A stretch of 64,000 bases of DNA from Bacillus yapensis (GCF_005280205.1 NZ_SUND01000012.1:62001-126000); one strand, 5' to 3'; shown: positions 35,931 to 44,957, numbered from the stretch's first letter. Numbers and translations: made by a program. The notes: generated by a model from the letters alone, not told the origin.

Positions 35931-37517
35931 ATGAAGAGAGAAGACCTTTTAGCACCCAGTAATTATAATCTCGTCTCAGAAATGGAAAAGTTTGCAGAGG
36001 ATCCAAATCGCCTTGCTCTAAAATGGGAATCGGAAGAAGGGGCTACACAAGAAATAACTTACAAACAGTTGATTGAGAATGCCAATCGAATTGGAAATGT
36101 CTTCTTAAATAGTGGTCTAGAAAAAGGGGATGTCGTTTTAATTATAGTCCCGAGATTAATTGAGGCTTACCAAGTGTACATAGCAGCTTTGAAAAGTGGT
36201 CTTGTTGTGATTCCGAGCTCTGAGATGCTAAGGACAAAGGATCTCCAATATCGGGTCACACATGGCGATGTGAAAGCGATTATAAGCTATCATCTTTATG
36301 TGGATCAAATGAAGGATATTGATGGAGTAGACCAGCTACCAAAATTCGTAGTAGGGGGGCAAGCTCCTGGATGGATTCATTTAGATAAAGAAATGGAACT
36401 GGCGTCATCTGAATTAGCACTTGCTAATACCGATAAAGAGGATATGGCGTTTCTTTCTTATACTTCTGGAACGACTGGGAATCCAAAAGGAGTTGTTCAC
36501 ACGCATGGCTGGGCATATGCTCATTTAAGAGCAGCTGCTCCAAACTGGCTTTGCATTGAAGAAGGGGATACGGTTTGGGCAACAGCAGGTCCAGGCTGGC
36601 AAAAGTGGATTTGGAGTCCGTTCTTATCTGTGCTTGGTTCGGGAGCAACTGGCTTTGTCTATCATGGAAAATTTGAACCAAATAAATATTTACAGCTCCT
36701 TGAAAAATATTCGGTGAATGTCCTTTGTTGTACCCCAACGGAATATCGTTTAATGGCAAAAGTTGAAAATCTAGAAGAATATACATTATCGCATCTCCGC
36801 AGTGCTGTATCTGCAGGGGAACCTTTAAACAGAAACGTTATTGATACATTCAAAAAATATTTCAATTTAGAGGTTCGAGATGGCTATGGCCAAACGGAGA
36901 ATACATTGTTAGTCGGGATCACGAAAGGAATGGAGCTTAAAGCTGGCTCAATGGGCAAACCGATTCCTGGAAATACAGTGGAAATCATCGACGAAACCGG
37001 AAAGCCATGTGCTCCTGGTGTAGTGGGCGATATTGCAGTTCATATCGAAACTCCAGCATTATTTAAGCATTATTATAAGGACCCTGAGCGAACATCGATG
37101 CAGTTCCGTGGCGACTACTATATTACGGGAGATAGAGCGAAGAAGGATGAAGAAGGCTATTTCTGGTTTGAAGGTCGTGGCGACGACATTATCATTAGCT
37201 CTGGCTATACAATCGGACCGTTTGAGGTAGAAGATGCCCTTGTCAAACATCCGTCTGTTAAGGAATGCGCGGTTGTGGCGAGTCCGGACGAAACAAGGGG
37301 TAATGTAGTAAAAGCCTTTATCATTTTAAAAGACGGAGTGGACACGGAAAATCCAAATCTTGTTCAAGAATTACAAGACCATGTTAAAAGCTTAACAGCT
37401 CCTTACAAGTATCCTCGAAAAATAGAATTTGTCTCAGACTTACCGAAAACGACTTCAGGTAAAATTAGAAGAGTTGAATTAAGACAGAAGGAATTAGAAC
37501 TAGCTGAGCAGAATTAA
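35931..37517 (+). CDS. ytcI: AMP-forming acyl-CoA synthetase (YtcI-like)
   Basis: A 528-aa adenylate-forming ligase. Motifs: LSYTSGTTGNPKGVVHTHGW (P-loop), GPGWQKWIWSP, DGYGQTENTLL, TGDRAKKDEEGYFWFEGRGD and the C-terminal LPKTTSGKIRR lysine motif. It resembles AcsA-type and medium-chain ligases; the acid used is unknown. The ATG at 35931 is seven bases from GGGGG; ATG 35928 is also possible. It sits upstream of an amidohydrolase like B. subtilis ytcI-ytcJ, with a terminator in between. Confidence 0.85.
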   Translation: MKREDLLAPSNYNLVSEMEKFAEDPNRLALKWESEEGATQEITYKQLIENANRIGNVFLNSGLEKGDVVLIIVPRLIEAYQVYIAALKSGLVVIPSSEMLRTKDLQYRVTHGDVKAIISYHLYVDQMKDIDGVDQLPKFVVGGQAPGWIHLDKEMELASSELALANTDKEDMAFLSYTSGTTGNPKGVVHTHGWAYAHLRAAAPNWLCIEEGDTVWATAGPGWQKWIWSPFLSVLGSGATGFVYHGKFEPNKYLQLLEKYSVNVLCCTPTEYRLMAKVENLEEYTLSHLRSAVSAGEPLNRNVIDTFKKYFNLEVRDGYGQTENTLLVGITKGMELKAGSMGKPIPGNTVEIIDETGKPCAPGVVGDIAVHIETPALFKHYYKDPERTSMQFRGDYYITGDRAKKDEEGYFWFEGRGDDIIISSGYTIGPFEVEDALVKHPSVKECAVVASPDETRGNVVKAFIILKDGVDTENPNLVQELQDHVKSLTAPYKYPRKIEFVSDLPKTTSGKIRRVELRQKELELAEQN

Positions 37518-37531
37518 AATAGAAAACCTAC

Positions 37532-37565
37532 ATGCAGACGAGATTTTTCGTCTGCATTCTTTCTT
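37532..37565 (+). terminator. intrinsic terminator of ytcI
   Basis: ATGCAGACGA/TCGTCTGCAT stem, then TCTTTCTT. Confidence 0.8.
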
Positions 37566-37593
37566 ATTTCGAATACAAAGGAGTAATGCGAAA

Positions 37594-39183
37594 ATGGCTA
37601 CACTTTGGTATGGCGGTCCTATTTATACACTTCAGGAAGAAGGGCATCTCGTTGAAGCGATAGTAACCGAAGGAGATAAAATCATTGGGCTTGGTTCGAT
37701 TGAAGAGCTAGGGAACTCTTTTAAAATCACAATCAAACATAACTTAAATGGAAGTACGATGATCCCAGGTTTTGTCGATAGCCATATTCATTTAATTGGT
37801 CACGGCGAAAAGTTGGTGCGGCTGGATTTGTCTTCCTATCGCTCTAAGCAGGAAGTTTTACAAGCGGTTAAAGAATACGCAGTGAACTTAGAAGATGGTG
37901 AATGGGTTATTGGCGAAGGCTGGAACGAAAATCAATGGGACGAGCCAGCTCCAATTGTCCGAAAAGAGCTTGATGAAATTGTTTCCGATCGTCCTGTCTT
38001 GTTAAAAAGGGTATGCCGTCATGCGATGGTGGTCAACTCAGTAGCGTTAAAGACAGCTTCCATTGGTAAGCATACAGAATGTCCTCCTGGAGGAGTGCTT
38101 GGAAAGGATAAGGATGGCGAACTGAACGGAATCTTCAAGGAAAATGCTCAAGATTTAATGTTGAATGCTATGCCAAATTCTTCAGAGGAGTATTTAAGAA
38201 AAGCATTGCGGACAGCAATAGCAGATGCTCATCAAAAAGGGTTAACAGGAGTACATACGGAGGATCTCGCCTATTATAACGGATTTGAAGATACCTACAA
38301 TCTTTTTCAACATGTAATTGAAGGAGAAGGGAGTAAGCTTCGGGCTCACTTGCTGGTTAACCATGAAGTCATGAATGATTTCAAATCGTCCGGAGGAGCC
38401 TTTTTAAAGGGGAGCAAATGGGTAGAGTTCGGTGCTATCAAGATTTTCACAGATGGTTCATTGGGTGGAAGAACGGCGTTGCTTAGCCATCCTTACGCAG
38501 ATGACCTGACAACCAATGGAGTCGCGATATTTCCGCAAATTGAACTAAATGAGCTTGTGGCAAGAGCGAGAAGAATGAATATGCCGGTAGCTATCCATGC
38601 GATTGGTGATTTGGCATTTGAAATGGCACTTCAGGCAATTGAAGAACATCCGTTAAAAGGAGCGGGAATAGACCGCTTGATTCATGCTCAAATACTAAGA
38701 TTAGATCTTATTGAGAGGGCAAAAAAGCTTCCAGTGATCTTAGATATCCAGCCGAGCTTTGTTGCCTCTGACTTTCCTTGGGTAATAGAGCGAGTCGGTG
38801 AAGACCATATGGAATACTGTTATGCCTGGAAAACCTTAAACGAGCATATCCCTTGTGCAGGTGGTTCAGATGCACCCGTCGAAGATATAGCGCCACTGCT
38901 CGGTATTCAGGCAGCTGTTACAAGGACAAATCCTTTTGACTTGGAAAGAAAAAGCTATCTACCAGAAGAAGCACTCTCCGTTTATGATGCGGTTTGCTTA
39001 TATACGAAAGGAAGTGCAATGGCTTCATGCCATGAGGAAGACCGAGGAATGATAAAAGAAGGCTTTTTAGCAGACTTTACGATTCTTGCTGAAAATATTT
39101 TTAACATTGATTCTTATGATATTTCACGCATTCAAGTCGACATGACGGTTATCGGCGGAGAAGTCGTATTCGCAAGGCCTTAG
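37594..39183 (+). CDS. ytcJ: amidohydrolase family protein (YtcJ-like)
   Basis: A 529-aa metal-dependent hydrolase of the amidohydrolase-3 group. The HxH site is PGFVDSHIHLIGHG; others are KIFTDGSLGGRTALLSHPY, MPVAIHAIGDLAFEMAL, RLIHAQILR and GGSDAPVEDIAPL, the last holding the conserved Asp. The substrate is unknown. Length equals B. subtilis YtcJ. AAAGGAG lies upstream of ATG 37594. No signal peptide. Confidence 0.88.
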   Translation: MATLWYGGPIYTLQEEGHLVEAIVTEGDKIIGLGSIEELGNSFKITIKHNLNGSTMIPGFVDSHIHLIGHGEKLVRLDLSSYRSKQEVLQAVKEYAVNLEDGEWVIGEGWNENQWDEPAPIVRKELDEIVSDRPVLLKRVCRHAMVVNSVALKTASIGKHTECPPGGVLGKDKDGELNGIFKENAQDLMLNAMPNSSEEYLRKALRTAIADAHQKGLTGVHTEDLAYYNGFEDTYNLFQHVIEGEGSKLRAHLLVNHEVMNDFKSSGGAFLKGSKWVEFGAIKIFTDGSLGGRTALLSHPYADDLTTNGVAIFPQIELNELVARARRMNMPVAIHAIGDLAFEMALQAIEEHPLKGAGIDRLIHAQILRLDLIERAKKLPVILDIQPSFVASDFPWVIERVGEDHMEYCYAWKTLNEHIPCAGGSDAPVEDIAPLLGIQAAVTRTNPFDLERKSYLPEEALSVYDAVCLYTKGSAMASCHEEDRGMIKEGFLADFTILAENIFNIDSYDISRIQVDMTVIGGEVVFARP

Positions 39184-39293
39184 AAATATGCCAAAAAATA
39201 GTTTGCCTTTTTCGAGCAAAAGGAATGGAGAAATCAGCCTAGACTCGTTATAATGGATTTATTTCGAGAATAGAAAGAATCGAGGCAAACTAG

Positions 39294-40226
39294 ATGAAAG
39301 ATAATGAAATTAAATCAGGGGCGATTCAAGCGGGGATCTCTTATGTAATTTGGGGACTTTTACCGATTTATTGGAAGTTCCTTGGTGAAGTTAGTGCCGA
39401 TGAAATTTTGGCAAGTAGAATTGTGTGGGCATTTGTATTAATGGTCTTATTACTTCTTATCACAAAAAAATGGTCCCCATTCATTACGACTTTAAAAGGG
39501 TTGAAGGATAATCAAAAGCGGCTATGGGCATTGGTGATTGCTTCGCTATTAATAAGTGGGAACTGGTTCGTTTATATTTGGGCAGTCAATCATGACCAAA
39601 TGATTCAGGCTAGCCTTGGCTATTATATTAATCCTTTAGTTAGTGTATTGTTAGGAGTTTTATTCTTAAAAGAAAAGCTTTCTCCTGCTCAATATGTATC
39701 GTTTTTCATGGCGATTGTTGGGGTAGTAATCTTGAGTATATCTTATGGTGAGATTCCGTGGATTTCTCTTGCTTTAGCTTTTTCATTTGGCTTCTATGGC
39801 TTAGCGAAAAAATTAATTAAGGTAGACTCTTCTATTGGTTTAACCTTGGAAACCATGGTTGTTACGCCAATTGCACTTGCTTATATTATTTTCTTATTTG
39901 TGCAAGGAAACCAAGCTTTTCTATCCGTTTCGATTTCGACAGACTTATTGTTAATCGGTTCTGGGTTAGCGACAGCTCTACCACTTTTGTATTTTGCCAA
40001 AGGCGCGCAAAAGATTCCGTTGTCGATGCTTGGATTCATCCAATATATTGCGCCAACACTTACTTTAATACTAGGGGTATTTCTTTATAATGAGACGTTC
40101 TCAAAGGCTCATCTTCTAGCATTCATATTTATTTGGGGAGCCCTAGCAATTTATTCATTGTCCAAGACAAAGTTATTTGTGAATCTTGGCTTGAAATCGA
40201 AAAAAGGCAGCGGGCTTGGAGTATAA
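39294..40226 (+). CDS. RarD-type EamA-family transporter
   Basis: A 310-aa integral membrane protein with about ten helices in two EamA repeats. The N-terminal SYVIWGLLPIYWKFLGEVSA and EILASRIVWAFVLMVLLLL are characteristic of RarD, named for chloramphenicol sensitivity; the true substrate is unknown. Near the C-terminus, LSMLGFIQYIAPTLTLILGV and YNETFSKAHLLAFIFIW fit. The tail is basic. No nearby gene suggests a substrate. Confidence 0.88.
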   Translation: MKDNEIKSGAIQAGISYVIWGLLPIYWKFLGEVSADEILASRIVWAFVLMVLLLLITKKWSPFITTLKGLKDNQKRLWALVIASLLISGNWFVYIWAVNHDQMIQASLGYYINPLVSVLLGVLFLKEKLSPAQYVSFFMAIVGVVILSISYGEIPWISLALAFSFGFYGLAKKLIKVDSSIGLTLETMVVTPIALAYIIFLFVQGNQAFLSVSISTDLLLIGSGLATALPLLYFAKGAQKIPLSMLGFIQYIAPTLTLILGVFLYNETFSKAHLLAFIFIWGALAIYSLSKTKLFVNLGLKSKKGSGLGV

Positions 40227-40232
40227 CGATTA

Positions 40233-40265
40233 AAAAAATCGAGTGAGCGATTCACTCGATTTTTT
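40233..40265. terminator. bidirectional terminator between the RarD gene and nadK2
   Basis: AAAAAATCGAGTGA/TCACTCGATTTTTT, perfect 14-bp stem, five-base loop. Confidence 0.95.
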
Positions 40266-40267
40266 AT

Positions 40268-41068
40268 TTATAGAAACGTTCTTTTTACTTTTTCCCAGAA
40301 GGAGTTGTCTTTGAGTTTGACCGTCTTGATTTTTTTATCGGTTAATTTCACGCGAATGTTTTCTACATGCTGGATGCTTAGGGCTTCGTTATCCATTCCC
40401 ATTGTTGGATAGTCGTTTCCATCTTGGACAACTCTAATAACAAGCTCACGTTCCCCACTTAGAATAAAGGGAGAGCCAAGTGTCCGATATTGATTATTGT
40501 TGTAAGAGGCTAGTTCACTCACTTGTATGGACGGAAGGAGCGGATCCACGATTGCACCGTGAGCAGATTTATTGTAAGCTGTGCTACCAGTAGGAGTTGA
40601 AACGATAATCCCATCTCCTCTGAAGGTTTCAAAAGGTAATTCATCGATATTTATTTCTAATACGATTGCCTTGATGATGGACGAACGGACACTAAATTCA
40701 CTGAGGCATTGGAATGAAAATTCATTGTCAATCGTCACTTCAATGGTTGGATAGCGTCTTACTTCGATTAGTTCATTAGACACCGCCTCAATAATTTTTC
40801 CTTTATCGCCAATATAGAAATCGCAGTAAATGTTAAGCTTTTCTTCTGTAGATATCCCAGCATACAAAACATCTTCACGGAAACCTGTTTTTCTTACAGC
40901 TTGCAAGAAAGTACTATCGCTTCCGATACTCACGATAATATTCGCCTTGGTAAAATCTTTTACGATGGTAAATCCATAGATTTCTGCACGTTCATATAAG
41001 GGACGAACATGTTCAAGCATTTCAGGATCATTTCTGTGGAATAAGTAGACATTTTTTCGACTAGGCAT
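40268..41068 (-). CDS. nadK2: NAD kinase 2 with altered GGDG motif
   Basis: A 266-aa NAD kinase (PpnK; YtdI-like) that phosphorylates NAD to NADP. The second substrate motif is intact (STPTGSTAYNKSAHGA), as are ETFRGDGIIVS, GMDNEALS and the C-terminal KTVKLKDNSFWEKVKRTFL. The normally near-invariant GGDGT reads G49-S-D-S-T53; both changes are Gly to Ser by G-to-A at the first codon base (plus-strand codons at 40919-40921 and 40913-40915). The aspartate is kept. The protein is otherwise full length with AGGAGG before ATG 41068. Activity may be reduced or changed. A cre-like site lies in its leader. Confidence 0.93.
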   Translation of the reverse strand: MPSRKNVYLFHRNDPEMLEHVRPLYERAEIYGFTIVKDFTKANIIVSIGSDSTFLQAVRKTGFREDVLYAGISTEEKLNIYCDFYIGDKGKIIEAVSNELIEVRRYPTIEVTIDNEFSFQCLSEFSVRSSIIKAIVLEINIDELPFETFRGDGIIVSTPTGSTAYNKSAHGAIVDPLLPSIQVSELASYNNNQYRTLGSPFILSGERELVIRVVQDGNDYPTMGMDNEALSIQHVENIRVKLTDKKIKTVKLKDNSFWEKVKRTFL

Positions 41069-41097
41069 TAAGGATACCTCCTATTTCTAAAGAAACT

Positions 41098-41111
41098 TGA
41101 TAACGCTAACA
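41098..41111. promoter_or_regulatory. cre-like site in front of nadK2
   Basis: TGATAACGCTAACA (TGTTAGCGTTATCA on the other strand) fits TGWNANCGNTNWCA on both strands. It lies 30 bases upstream of nadK2 and 30 bases before the sppA sigma-W promoter. Confidence 0.55.
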
Positions 41112-41141
41112 TAGATCTTATATTTATAGTGTATAAATATT

Positions 41142-41167
41142 TGAAACATTTTTAAAGATAAGCCGTA
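41142..41167 (+). promoter_or_regulatory. sigma-W promoter of sppA
   Basis: TGAAAC, 16 bases, CGTA: full consensus. sppA-yteJ is a known sigma-W operon in B. subtilis. It leaves a leader of about 295 nt. Confidence 0.85.
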
Positions 41168-41279
41168 AATAATTTGTGTCCATTTTAAGGCAGGAATTGC
41201 CATTTTAGAGATAGCTCTTTTCTCAACCTTTGTTTATTTTCTTACGAAAAAAACTTGTTGCTATTGAAGCAAAAGTTCA

Positions 41280-41392
41280 ATGAAGTTATCTTTGTTTTCA
41301 ATGATAACTGGTCGAAAATCACTGAGAAAATAGCCAGTTTTTTTCATAGAAAAAAACATGCAAACTAGATACGATGCACAAGCTGGCTATTT
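41280..41392 (+). promoter_or_regulatory. attenuation-like leader of sppA with 17-codon ORF
   Basis: Three overlapping pairings: GTTATC/GATAAC (41285-41290 with 41303-41308), AACTGG/CCAGTT plus T7 (41306-41311 with 41334-41339) and AAATAGCCAG/CTGGCTATTT (41328-41337 with 41383-41392). Each excludes the next. GTTTTTTT/AAAAAAAC (41337-41344 with 41350-41357) nests in the last. An ORF MKLSLFSMITGRKSLRK (41280-41333) covers strands 1 and 2 and stops in strand 3, but its ribosome-binding site is weak. No ligand class was recognised. Confidence 0.4.
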
Positions 41393-41469
41393 CTACGTTA
41401 AAATCGGCATTAGGATTTTAACAACAATTTTCACGAAAAACATGCTTAGAGAAAAAGGAGGACGACTAC

Positions 41470-42480
41470 TTGACTGGAAAACGCTGGGCCGCTTTAGGAA
41501 TAGCAGCTGTGTTATTATTCTTCTCTATCGCGGTGAATACATTTTCAATATTTGCATTCAGTGATTTAGAAAAATCTTTTGATGAAATGTTTGGTGCTAC
41601 CGATGAGTTGTTTATGGAAGAAGTGATTGAGGAAGGAGATGCCTTTAATCGGATTGCCGTTTTAGATATAAATGGGACGATCCAAGATACAGGGAATGTG
41701 ACTTCGTTATTTGCTAGTGAGGGATATAATCACCGTACATTCATGGAGAAACTTGAACAGGTGAAAGAAGACGATACGGTTAAGGCTGTTGTTATACGAG
41801 TGAATACACCAGGTGGTGGGGTTGTGGAAAGTGCGGAAATCCATGACAAAATCGTCGAAATCCAAACGGAAGCGAAGAAACCAGTGTATATTTCAATGGG
41901 ATCGATGGCAGCTTCTGGAGGCTATTATGTTTCTGCACCGGCTCATAAAATTTTCGCTAGTCCTGAAACATTAACCGGTTCTCTTGGCGTTATTATGCAG
42001 GGCTATAATTTTGCAGGGCTTGCTGAAAAGTATGGCGTCGAATTTGTCACAATCAAAAGTGGACCATACAAAGACATTATGAGCGCAACAAGAGACATGA
42101 CTGAGGAAGAAAAAGGAATTCTTCAATCGATGATTTCGAATTCCTATGAAGGCTTTGTGGATGTTATTGCTGAAGGAAGAGATATGACAGAGGAACAAGT
42201 AAAGAAAATCGCGGATGGAAGAATTTATGATGGAAGACAGGCAAAAGAACTTGGCTTAATTGATGATTTTGGCTACTTTGAAGATGTTGTTGAGGCAGTG
42301 AAGAAGGAGCAAAAAATCTCTGATGCTCAAGTGGTCAGTTACACAGAAAACTTTGGCATTGGTTCGTTCTTAAGCATGGGTGCACAAAAATTTATGGGTG
42401 GGGATCAAGAAATTTCGAGCTTAATTAACATACTATCTCAAACCCATTCTCCGCGCCTTATGTATATGTATGCGGAATAA
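41470..42480 (+). CDS. sppA: signal peptide peptidase SppA
   Basis: A 336-aa S49 serine protease anchored by an N-terminal helix (LGIAAVLLFFSIAVNTFSIF) with its active site outside the cytoplasm. Ser lies in SMGSMAASGGYYVSAPA and Lys in FVTIKSGPYKDIMS; VIRVNTPGGGVVESAEI and FASPETLTGSLGVIMQGYNF are typical. It degrades leftover signal peptides and in B. subtilis gives resistance to lantibiotics. TTG start eight bases after AAGGAGG. It precedes yteJ by 12 bases; expression is likely under sigma-W. Confidence 0.95.
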   Translation: MTGKRWAALGIAAVLLFFSIAVNTFSIFAFSDLEKSFDEMFGATDELFMEEVIEEGDAFNRIAVLDINGTIQDTGNVTSLFASEGYNHRTFMEKLEQVKEDDTVKAVVIRVNTPGGGVVESAEIHDKIVEIQTEAKKPVYISMGSMAASGGYYVSAPAHKIFASPETLTGSLGVIMQGYNFAGLAEKYGVEFVTIKSGPYKDIMSATRDMTEEEKGILQSMISNSYEGFVDVIAEGRDMTEEQVKKIADGRIYDGRQAKELGLIDDFGYFEDVVEAVKKEQKISDAQVVSYTENFGIGSFLSMGAQKFMGGDQEISSLINILSQTHSPRLMYMYAE

Positions 42481-42492
42481 GGAGGGAGCATA

Positions 42493-42978
42493 ATGGAAGA
42501 TACAACTCAATTTGAGCAGGAAAGAAGTATGGAAGAGACTCATCTGCAACTGAGTCAGCAAGAAAACCTAAAGTTTGCTGGATTTTGGATGAGGTTTTGG
42601 GCTTATCTCCTTGATTTAGTTGTGATCGGAAGCATCAATCGTCTCTTGATTAACCCAGCCTTTCGTGCCCTAGACATCGATTTAAATGCATTTAGCATTT
42701 TCGCGCCTGTAACGATTGCAACAGCAATTACGTTCTATGCCTACTTTGTTCTTATGACAAAGTACTTTGGTCAAACATTAGGGAAAATGGTATTTGGCTT
42801 AAAAGTGGTGCCGTTAAAAGGAAATAAATTATCCTGGGGCACAATCCTATTTAGAGAATGGATTGGTCGCTTTATTTCAACGACCGTATGGATTTCATAT
42901 GCAATAGTTGCGTTTTTACCGAAAAAACAAGGATTACATGATCTATTTTCGGATACATCGGTGATCCATGAAAGATAA
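42493..42978 (+). CDS. yteJ: RDD-family membrane protein YteJ
   Basis: A 161-aa protein with about three membrane helices. The RDD signature is seen as FAGFWMRFWAYLLDLVVIGS, with FGQTLGKMVFGLKVVPLKG later. In B. subtilis YteJ modulates SppA by direct interaction, and the tight spacing here supports the same pairing. GGAGGG precedes ATG. The acidic N-terminus is variable. Confidence 0.92.
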   Translation: MEDTTQFEQERSMEETHLQLSQQENLKFAGFWMRFWAYLLDLVVIGSINRLLINPAFRALDIDLNAFSIFAPVTIATAITFYAYFVLMTKYFGQTLGKMVFGLKVVPLKGNKLSWGTILFREWIGRFISTTVWISYAIVAFLPKKQGLHDLFSDTSVIHER

Positions 42979-43018
42979 GGGTTGTATGGAGAGTGTTTTT
43001 TTTCTTTGGAACAGCCTG

Positions 43019-43053
43019 AATAAACCTGTCGATGAGACAGGTTTATTTTTTTT
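43019..43053 (+). terminator. intrinsic terminator of sppA-yteJ
   Basis: AATAAACCTGTC/GACAGGTTTATT stem followed by T7. Confidence 0.95.
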
Positions 43054-43095
43054 GTCCTTCGTCGATAATGATAGGCTGAAAGGTAGTGAATTTAG

Positions 43096-43797
43096 ATGAT
43101 GTGGGTTGCAATCGCAGTAGTCGCGATAATTTTACTAATCATAGTGGTCTTGATTATGAAACTTAGCGTAATCATTGATTATTACCATGGAAATGATGAT
43201 GACCATTTGAAGATTACATTGAAGGCATTATTTGGACTCCTTAGATATAAAATCAATATCCCCGTCATCAAAATGGATAAGGACTCCCCTGCCATTGTTG
43301 TGAAGGAAAATGTAGAAATGAAAGTGGGGCCACAAGAAAATGAGCAAAAAAAGGGAAAAGAGAAATTCACAGTAGATGAATTGTTAGCTAGTTTGAAGGA
43401 TATGAAGGTGCTTTTAAAACATGTTGGTGGTTTACATAGAATTATTCGTTCCTTTCTGAAAAAAGTCACAGTCTCTAAAATTGAGTGGAATACGGTTGTT
43501 GGAGTAGGAGATGCGGCATATACCGGGATGATAACTGGAGTTATTTGGACGGTAAAAGGAAGTATTATTGGGCTTATTTGTTCAATGATGAGGGTGCCTG
43601 AAATTCCACAAATTATGATTACGCCAGATTTTAACAGGCCAATAAGTCAAACCTCATTAAAATGTATGATTCATTTTCGGATCGGGCATGCTATTTTTGC
43701 AGGAATTAAACTATTCAAATACTGGAAGGGTGGCATCCCGCAATTTAAGACAAAGCCTCTATCTAGTATATTTGGCAATAAGACTAAATCCGTTTAA
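43096..43797 (+). CDS. ytfI: DUF2953 membrane protein YtfI
   Basis: A 233-aa protein with one N-terminal helix (VAIAVVAIILLIIVVLIMKL) and a second hydrophobic stretch (VIWTVKGSIIGLICSMM). DUF2953 members sit next to ytfJ in most spore formers and are thought to act in spore formation or germination; no activity is known. Start ATG 43096 has only a distant AAGG. It overlaps nothing and lies 14 bases before ytfJ. Confidence 0.85.
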   Translation: MMWVAIAVVAIILLIIVVLIMKLSVIIDYYHGNDDDHLKITLKALFGLLRYKINIPVIKMDKDSPAIVVKENVEMKVGPQENEQKKGKEKFTVDELLASLKDMKVLLKHVGGLHRIIRSFLKKVTVSKIEWNTVVGVGDAAYTGMITGVIWTVKGSIIGLICSMMRVPEIPQIMITPDFNRPISQTSLKCMIHFRIGHAIFAGIKLFKYWKGGIPQFKTKPLSSIFGNKTKSV

Positions 43798-43811
43798 AGG
43801 GAGGAACCAAA

Positions 43812-44315
43812 GTGTCTGAGCATCCAATACAAGGCTTAATGACAACTGCAATGGAAAATCTAAAAGAAATGATCGATGTGAACACGATCATTGGCGATCC
43901 AGTGGAGACACCTGATGGTAGTGTCATCTTAACCGTGTCGAAAGTGGGTTTCGGCTTTGCGGCTGGAGGAAGTGAATTCATCTTAGATGGTGGTTCCAAT
44001 AGTGGATCAAGCTCTAAAGATGGCAACAATCAGTCCAAGCACCCTTTTGGTGGTGGTAGTGGTGGCGGTGTTTCCATCACGCCAATCGCCTTTCTCATCG
44101 TTAATTCTAAAGAAGTAAAAATGGTTCATTTAGATGAAAGTACCCATCTATATGAAAAAATTCTAGACTTAGCACCGCAAGCTGTTGAAAAGATTCAACA
44201 AATGCTATCTAGTAAAAATGCTCAAAATCAAAACAGCCAAAGCAATGGCCAACAGAAGCAAAATCAGTATCAGAACCCAGAATATGGTGGAGCGAAAGAG
44301 GAACTTGATATGTAG
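43812..44315 (+). CDS. ytfJ: spore protein YtfJ (GerW family)
   Basis: A 167-aa protein with the GerW/YtfJ core: QGLMTTAMENLKEMIDVNTI, GDPVETPDGSVILTVSKVGF and a Gly-rich loop (PFGGGSGGGVSITPIAFLIV). The C-terminus is unusually rich in Gln and Asn. YtfJ of B. subtilis is an inner spore protein needed for some germination responses. GTG start behind GGGAGG. Operon with ytfI. Confidence 0.9.
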   Translation: MSEHPIQGLMTTAMENLKEMIDVNTIIGDPVETPDGSVILTVSKVGFGFAAGGSEFILDGGSNSGSSSKDGNNQSKHPFGGGSGGGVSITPIAFLIVNSKEVKMVHLDESTHLYEKILDLAPQAVEKIQQMLSSKNAQNQNSQSNGQQKQNQYQNPEYGGAKEELDM

Positions 44316-44325
44316 CTCATCGAAG

Positions 44326-44359
44326 GTTAGCTCTCTTTATCTCGAGGGCTAACTTTTTT
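44326..44359 (+). terminator. intrinsic terminator of ytfIJ
   Basis: GTTAGCTCTC/GAGGGCTAAC stem (one G-T pair), seven-to-twelve-base loop, T6. Confidence 0.8.
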
Positions 44360-44448
44360 GTGGAGAAAAAAGATTTAATATTTGCAATATAAGTGTTGAA
44401 TGGTTATGATTTACACTGTACATATGATGTTAAGGAGGATGAGCTGAG

Positions 44449-44949
44449 ATGGCATCAGTAACTTTTAAAGGAAACCCTGTAACCCTAGTTGGAACAGAAG
44501 TGAAGGTTGGCGACAAAGCACCAAACTTCACAGTTTTAGCAAATGATTTATCTCCAGTAACACTTGAGGATACAAAAGGTCAAGTACGTCTAATAAGCGT
44601 CGTACCTTCTATCGACACAGGAGTATGTGACGCTCAAACTCGTCGTTTTAACGAAGAAGCAGCGAAGCTTGATAACGTGAAGGTATTAACTGTAAGTGTT
44701 GACTTACCGTTTGCACAAAAACGTTGGTGTGCAGCAGCTGGCATTGAAAATGTTCAGACTGTATCCGATCATCGCGATTTATCATTTGGAGAAGCATACG
44801 GAGTTGTCATGCAAGAGTTAAGATTATTAGCTCGTTCCGTATTTGTTGTAGATTCTACTGATACAGTTACATATGTAGAGTATGTAGGTGAAGGTACAGA
44901 TCATCCAAATTACGAAGCAGCTCTTGAAGCAGCAAAAGCAGCGAAATAA
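44449..44949 (+). CDS. tpx: thiol peroxidase
   Basis: A 166-aa atypical 2-Cys peroxiredoxin of the Tpx group, reducing peroxides with thioredoxin. Peroxidatic Cys lies in [17 protein letters not shown], the resolving Cys in [15 protein letters not shown]; family motif [14 protein letters not shown] follows. AAGGAGGATG lies upstream of ATG. Single gene after ytfJ, as in B. subtilis (YtgI). Confidence 0.96.
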   Translation: MASVTFKGNPVTLVGTEVKVGDKAPNFTVLANDLSPVTLEDTKGQVRLISVVPSIDTGVCDAQTRRFNEEAAKLDNVKVLTVSVDLPFAQKRWCAAAGIENVQTVSDHRDLSFGEAYGVVMQELRLLARSVFVVDSTDTVTYVEYVGEGTDHPNYEAALEAAKAAK

Positions 44950-44957
44950 GAACGGAC

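Noticed and set aside
41358-41564. 68-codon open frame upstream of and overlapping sppA
   Set aside because: No ribosome-binding site, runs out of frame into sppA, and the N-terminal region overlaps the structured leader.
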